The notes beneath the pieces were generated by a model. The model worked only from the letters and a program-made list of their open reading frames with translations, did not search any database and was not told the origin of the DNA. From contig NC_018393.1 in assembly GCF_000208865.1 (NCBI RefSeq), positions 620,001 through 684,000 of the forward strand: 64,000 bases of DNA. The letters are read 5' to 3'. Position numbers and translations under genes: made by a program. Origin of the DNA: Neospora caninum Liverpool. Its lineage: Eukaryota; Apicomplexa; Conoidasida; Eucoccidiorida; Sarcocystidae. Of the stretch, positions 62,201-64,000 are shown piece after piece (the stretch's first letter is position 1; each line of letters starts with the position of its first letter).

Positions 62201-63948
62201 CAGCTCACGGTGCACTCCTGGATCGCAGCCGTTCTCCCGTGGCAAAGAAGACAAAACGGAACTGCTGGAGGAGCCACGAACAAGTCCAAGCTCGAGAAGA
62301 GACACACACGGAAACATGGACACGCCGGGGAGTGTCCGTTCGTCGGGGAACTCAGAGTCTTTCAAAATCCCCGGAATCTGAGAATTCCGGCGTGAACCCT
62401 TGGCCCCCGGTTCCACTTACGACAGATAGCGGACCTGCACTCCAGTCCGTGCGTCCATGACGAAGGCACGGAGCGTATCGTTCTCGACCGTTGTCGCAAG
62501 AACCAAACTGGAAAAGACAGCAGACCCACATAACGACACACAACGAGACCGTTACCATGACCAGTCACCTTTTTCGACCGGACTCACGGCCAGGTTCAAT
62601 GTCAGCGGGACCACCGCGGAACCGCGTTTCCTGCGCAGACTGCACGTGAAAGCACTGTTCTTCTGACGGAAAAGTGTAAACGTGCATCACCTGAATCACG
62701 CTACATCGATGTCAAGAACGGCCTGCGCCGTCGAGCACCAACGGGTTTCGGCCGGTCTGTTGGAGCACGGGCAACCCACCCGTTTACTCGCGCCCCGCCC
62801 CGCATATCTCTTGTTGGTTAAACTCCGGGCACGCTTCGTTGCTGACACGTTGCTAGCTTCTCTTCCCGCTCCCATACTTGGCTGCAGAGTTCCTCTCCGC
62901 ACATCAAAGGAGGCTGTCCCCCCTTCCTTTCAGTTCAACAGAGCAATGCGCCGTCAATCCGGTCGTTTATGAGACATCCTGCCCGCGAGAGACAACTCAA
63001 CAACACAGTTGCCAAGGGGGCCTCCGGGGCCTAGATGCGCGTTTGCGATCTGAGAGCGAGCGGCGTTTCGCTCACTCTAGACCATGACTGGCATAGTCGA
63101 CCTTACTCTGAAGGGGCTGACGCCATGTCGCGTCCTCCCAGTTGCGTCCAGATGTCGCTCCCAGTTCGGTTGCCATCGACCAGAAGCTTGCCGAACGCCC
63201 AGTGACCGGCTGCAAGAGTCTGCGTTCATCACAGAACCGGATGGAGAGAAAGGACACGGGAAAAGCTGTTGAAGGTCACAGACGGACTGCCTCTGGAAGT
63301 ATGCACGTCGCAGAATCCCCTCTCAAGTTTCAGTCAGCACATCCGTACTGCGCAACAGAATCGTTCGTTCGTGGTTTCTACACCAACGTCGAAGTTTTTC
63401 TCTTCCTCGTTTGGCTCTCGAGAAGCTCGCGAAACACTGTCCGTCCTCCTCTGCGCCCGACTCGCCGCCCTCGGGACAGCGCGGGGCCTCCTCTTCTCTG
63501 ATGGCGTCTCTTCATTCGCGCTCTGCGCACGGGTGCGACAAAGCGGTAGCTGCCCGCCGCAGCCTTTCCACACGAAGGAAAATAGTGCTTGTCGCAGGCC
63601 AGTCTCAAGGATTTTCCCAGGAAACGTACCACGCCACCGCCTTTCTTCGGGTCCCCCACGAAGCATAGAGCGCGCGAGACAGGGTCCACATGTACGCGCA
63701 CGCGACTCTCGCGTGTAACTCACATAGTGTTGCCGCAGTTGGAACTGCTCGCCCGAGCCTTCGCCGCGCAAGATGACCGTTTGTCGAGAGTCTTCGCCAG
63801 TGACGGCGAAGAAACACCCCGCGACGGGAAGCGCAGCGACGTGGACGGAAGGGGAGACAGCCGACCTCGGGAGCTTGCCGGGGGCTGCCAGAGACAACGG
63901 TTTGCTCACGAAGAAATCTTGGCCGTTCGATGCGACGACGCTCAAAGT
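53291..63948 (-). CDS. EMC1: EMC1, ER membrane protein complex subunit 1 (5' end outside window)
   Basis: Exons on the minus strand: 63948-63724, 63209-63107, 62507-62421, 62233-62053, 61934-61574, 61007-60723, 60694-60536, 60173-59902, 59170-58847, 58396-58148, 57796-57598, 57026-56908, 56527-56402, 55807-55711, 55510-55368, 54778-54587, 54087-53944 and 53419-53291. Phases match at every join except the interval 63,106-62,508, where one exon is probably missing from the model. Family signatures occur in the expected order: WRQPLQS, SREEGLADI, VYALHAATGLVIW, KYINPNLMAVVT, HYWNLQHARYE, SQTYILP, LQGITTR, ARRP and EEGVLPYHP, ESTSSTFAFGLDLFF, then GYDVLNSQFNYG directly before one transmembrane helix and a short basic tail ending at TAA 53,291. 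EMC1 is the large lumenal beta-propeller subunit of the ER insertase for tail-anchored and multipass proteins. Signal peptide and first blades lie beyond the right edge. It converges with the SIN3-type gene. Confidence 0.95.
58068..58084. repeat. CA dinucleotide run in an EMC1 intron
   Basis: A short uninterrupted (CA)n run of about 17 bp lies in the intron between the EMC1 exons 58396-58148 and 57796-57598. It has no evident function and may be polymorphic. Confidence 0.8.
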
Positions 63949-64000
63949 CTGTAAAGACAGGAGTCCACAAAGGCCGAGAACAGAAAGATCAGAGTACCAG

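Noticed and set aside
53291..63948. A bacterial-type PQQ-dependent dehydrogenase (suggested by PQQ-like propeller text)
   Set aside because: The order of motifs through to the C-terminal transmembrane helix and tail is that of EMC1, and the catalytic features of dehydrogenases are not seen.

Overview
The window looks like nuclear DNA of a coccidian apicomplexan, most likely a Toxoplasma-like member of the Sarcocystidae. This rests on intron-rich protein genes of near-neutral GC, a conserved eukaryotic EMC1 gene and a SIN3-type gene, a secreted LamG-type protein of a kind I associate with coccidia, a T. gondii-like WGAGACG promoter element, and the absence of the CAG/alanine tracts typical of Eimeria. 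I cannot fix the species from sequence alone.

Layout. (1) 1 to about 34,874: one continuous tandem satellite array, cut by the left window edge. A TA-rich marker (around gctcatatatattagg) occurs 18 times, at about 941, 2624, 4290, 5944, 7598, 9253, 10858, 12485, 14678, 16862, 19041, 20675, 22301, 25061, 26699, 30006, 31653 and 33831. The spacing is about 1.60-1.68 kb, or that length plus one, two or three extra blocks of about 565 bp. Three sequence classes follow each other (A 1-10.5 kb, B 10.5-25.7 kb, C 25.7-34.9 kb), with chimeric units and exchanged patches between them. I see no gene in it. (2) 34,875-43,430: unique, less GC-rich, gene-poor DNA with a decayed 363-bp tandem duplication and a few short open frames that I cannot assign. 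(3) 43,431-45,130, minus strand: a secreted LamG/cysteine-module protein gene of 12 exons with eleven introns of only 55-69 nt. (4) 46,457-51,339, plus strand: a divergent SIN3-type corepressor gene, 7 exons, head-to-head with the LamG gene across about 1.3 kb. (5) 53,291 to beyond the right edge, minus strand: EMC1, the large beta-propeller subunit of the ER membrane protein insertase, with at least 18 exons in the window and its 5' end missing. SIN3 and EMC1 converge tail to tail.

The three genes have unrelated roles (secreted or surface adhesion, chromatin repression, ER membrane protein insertion), so no shared pathway is implied. Exon models were built by hand from splice signals, reading phase and family resemblance. 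Phase closes exactly across the whole LamG model, across the SIN3 model to its stop, and across nearly all of EMC1; one EMC1 interval (63,106-62,508) is unresolved. The most notable structures are the nested satellite with quantised unit lengths and the micro-intron LamG gene.
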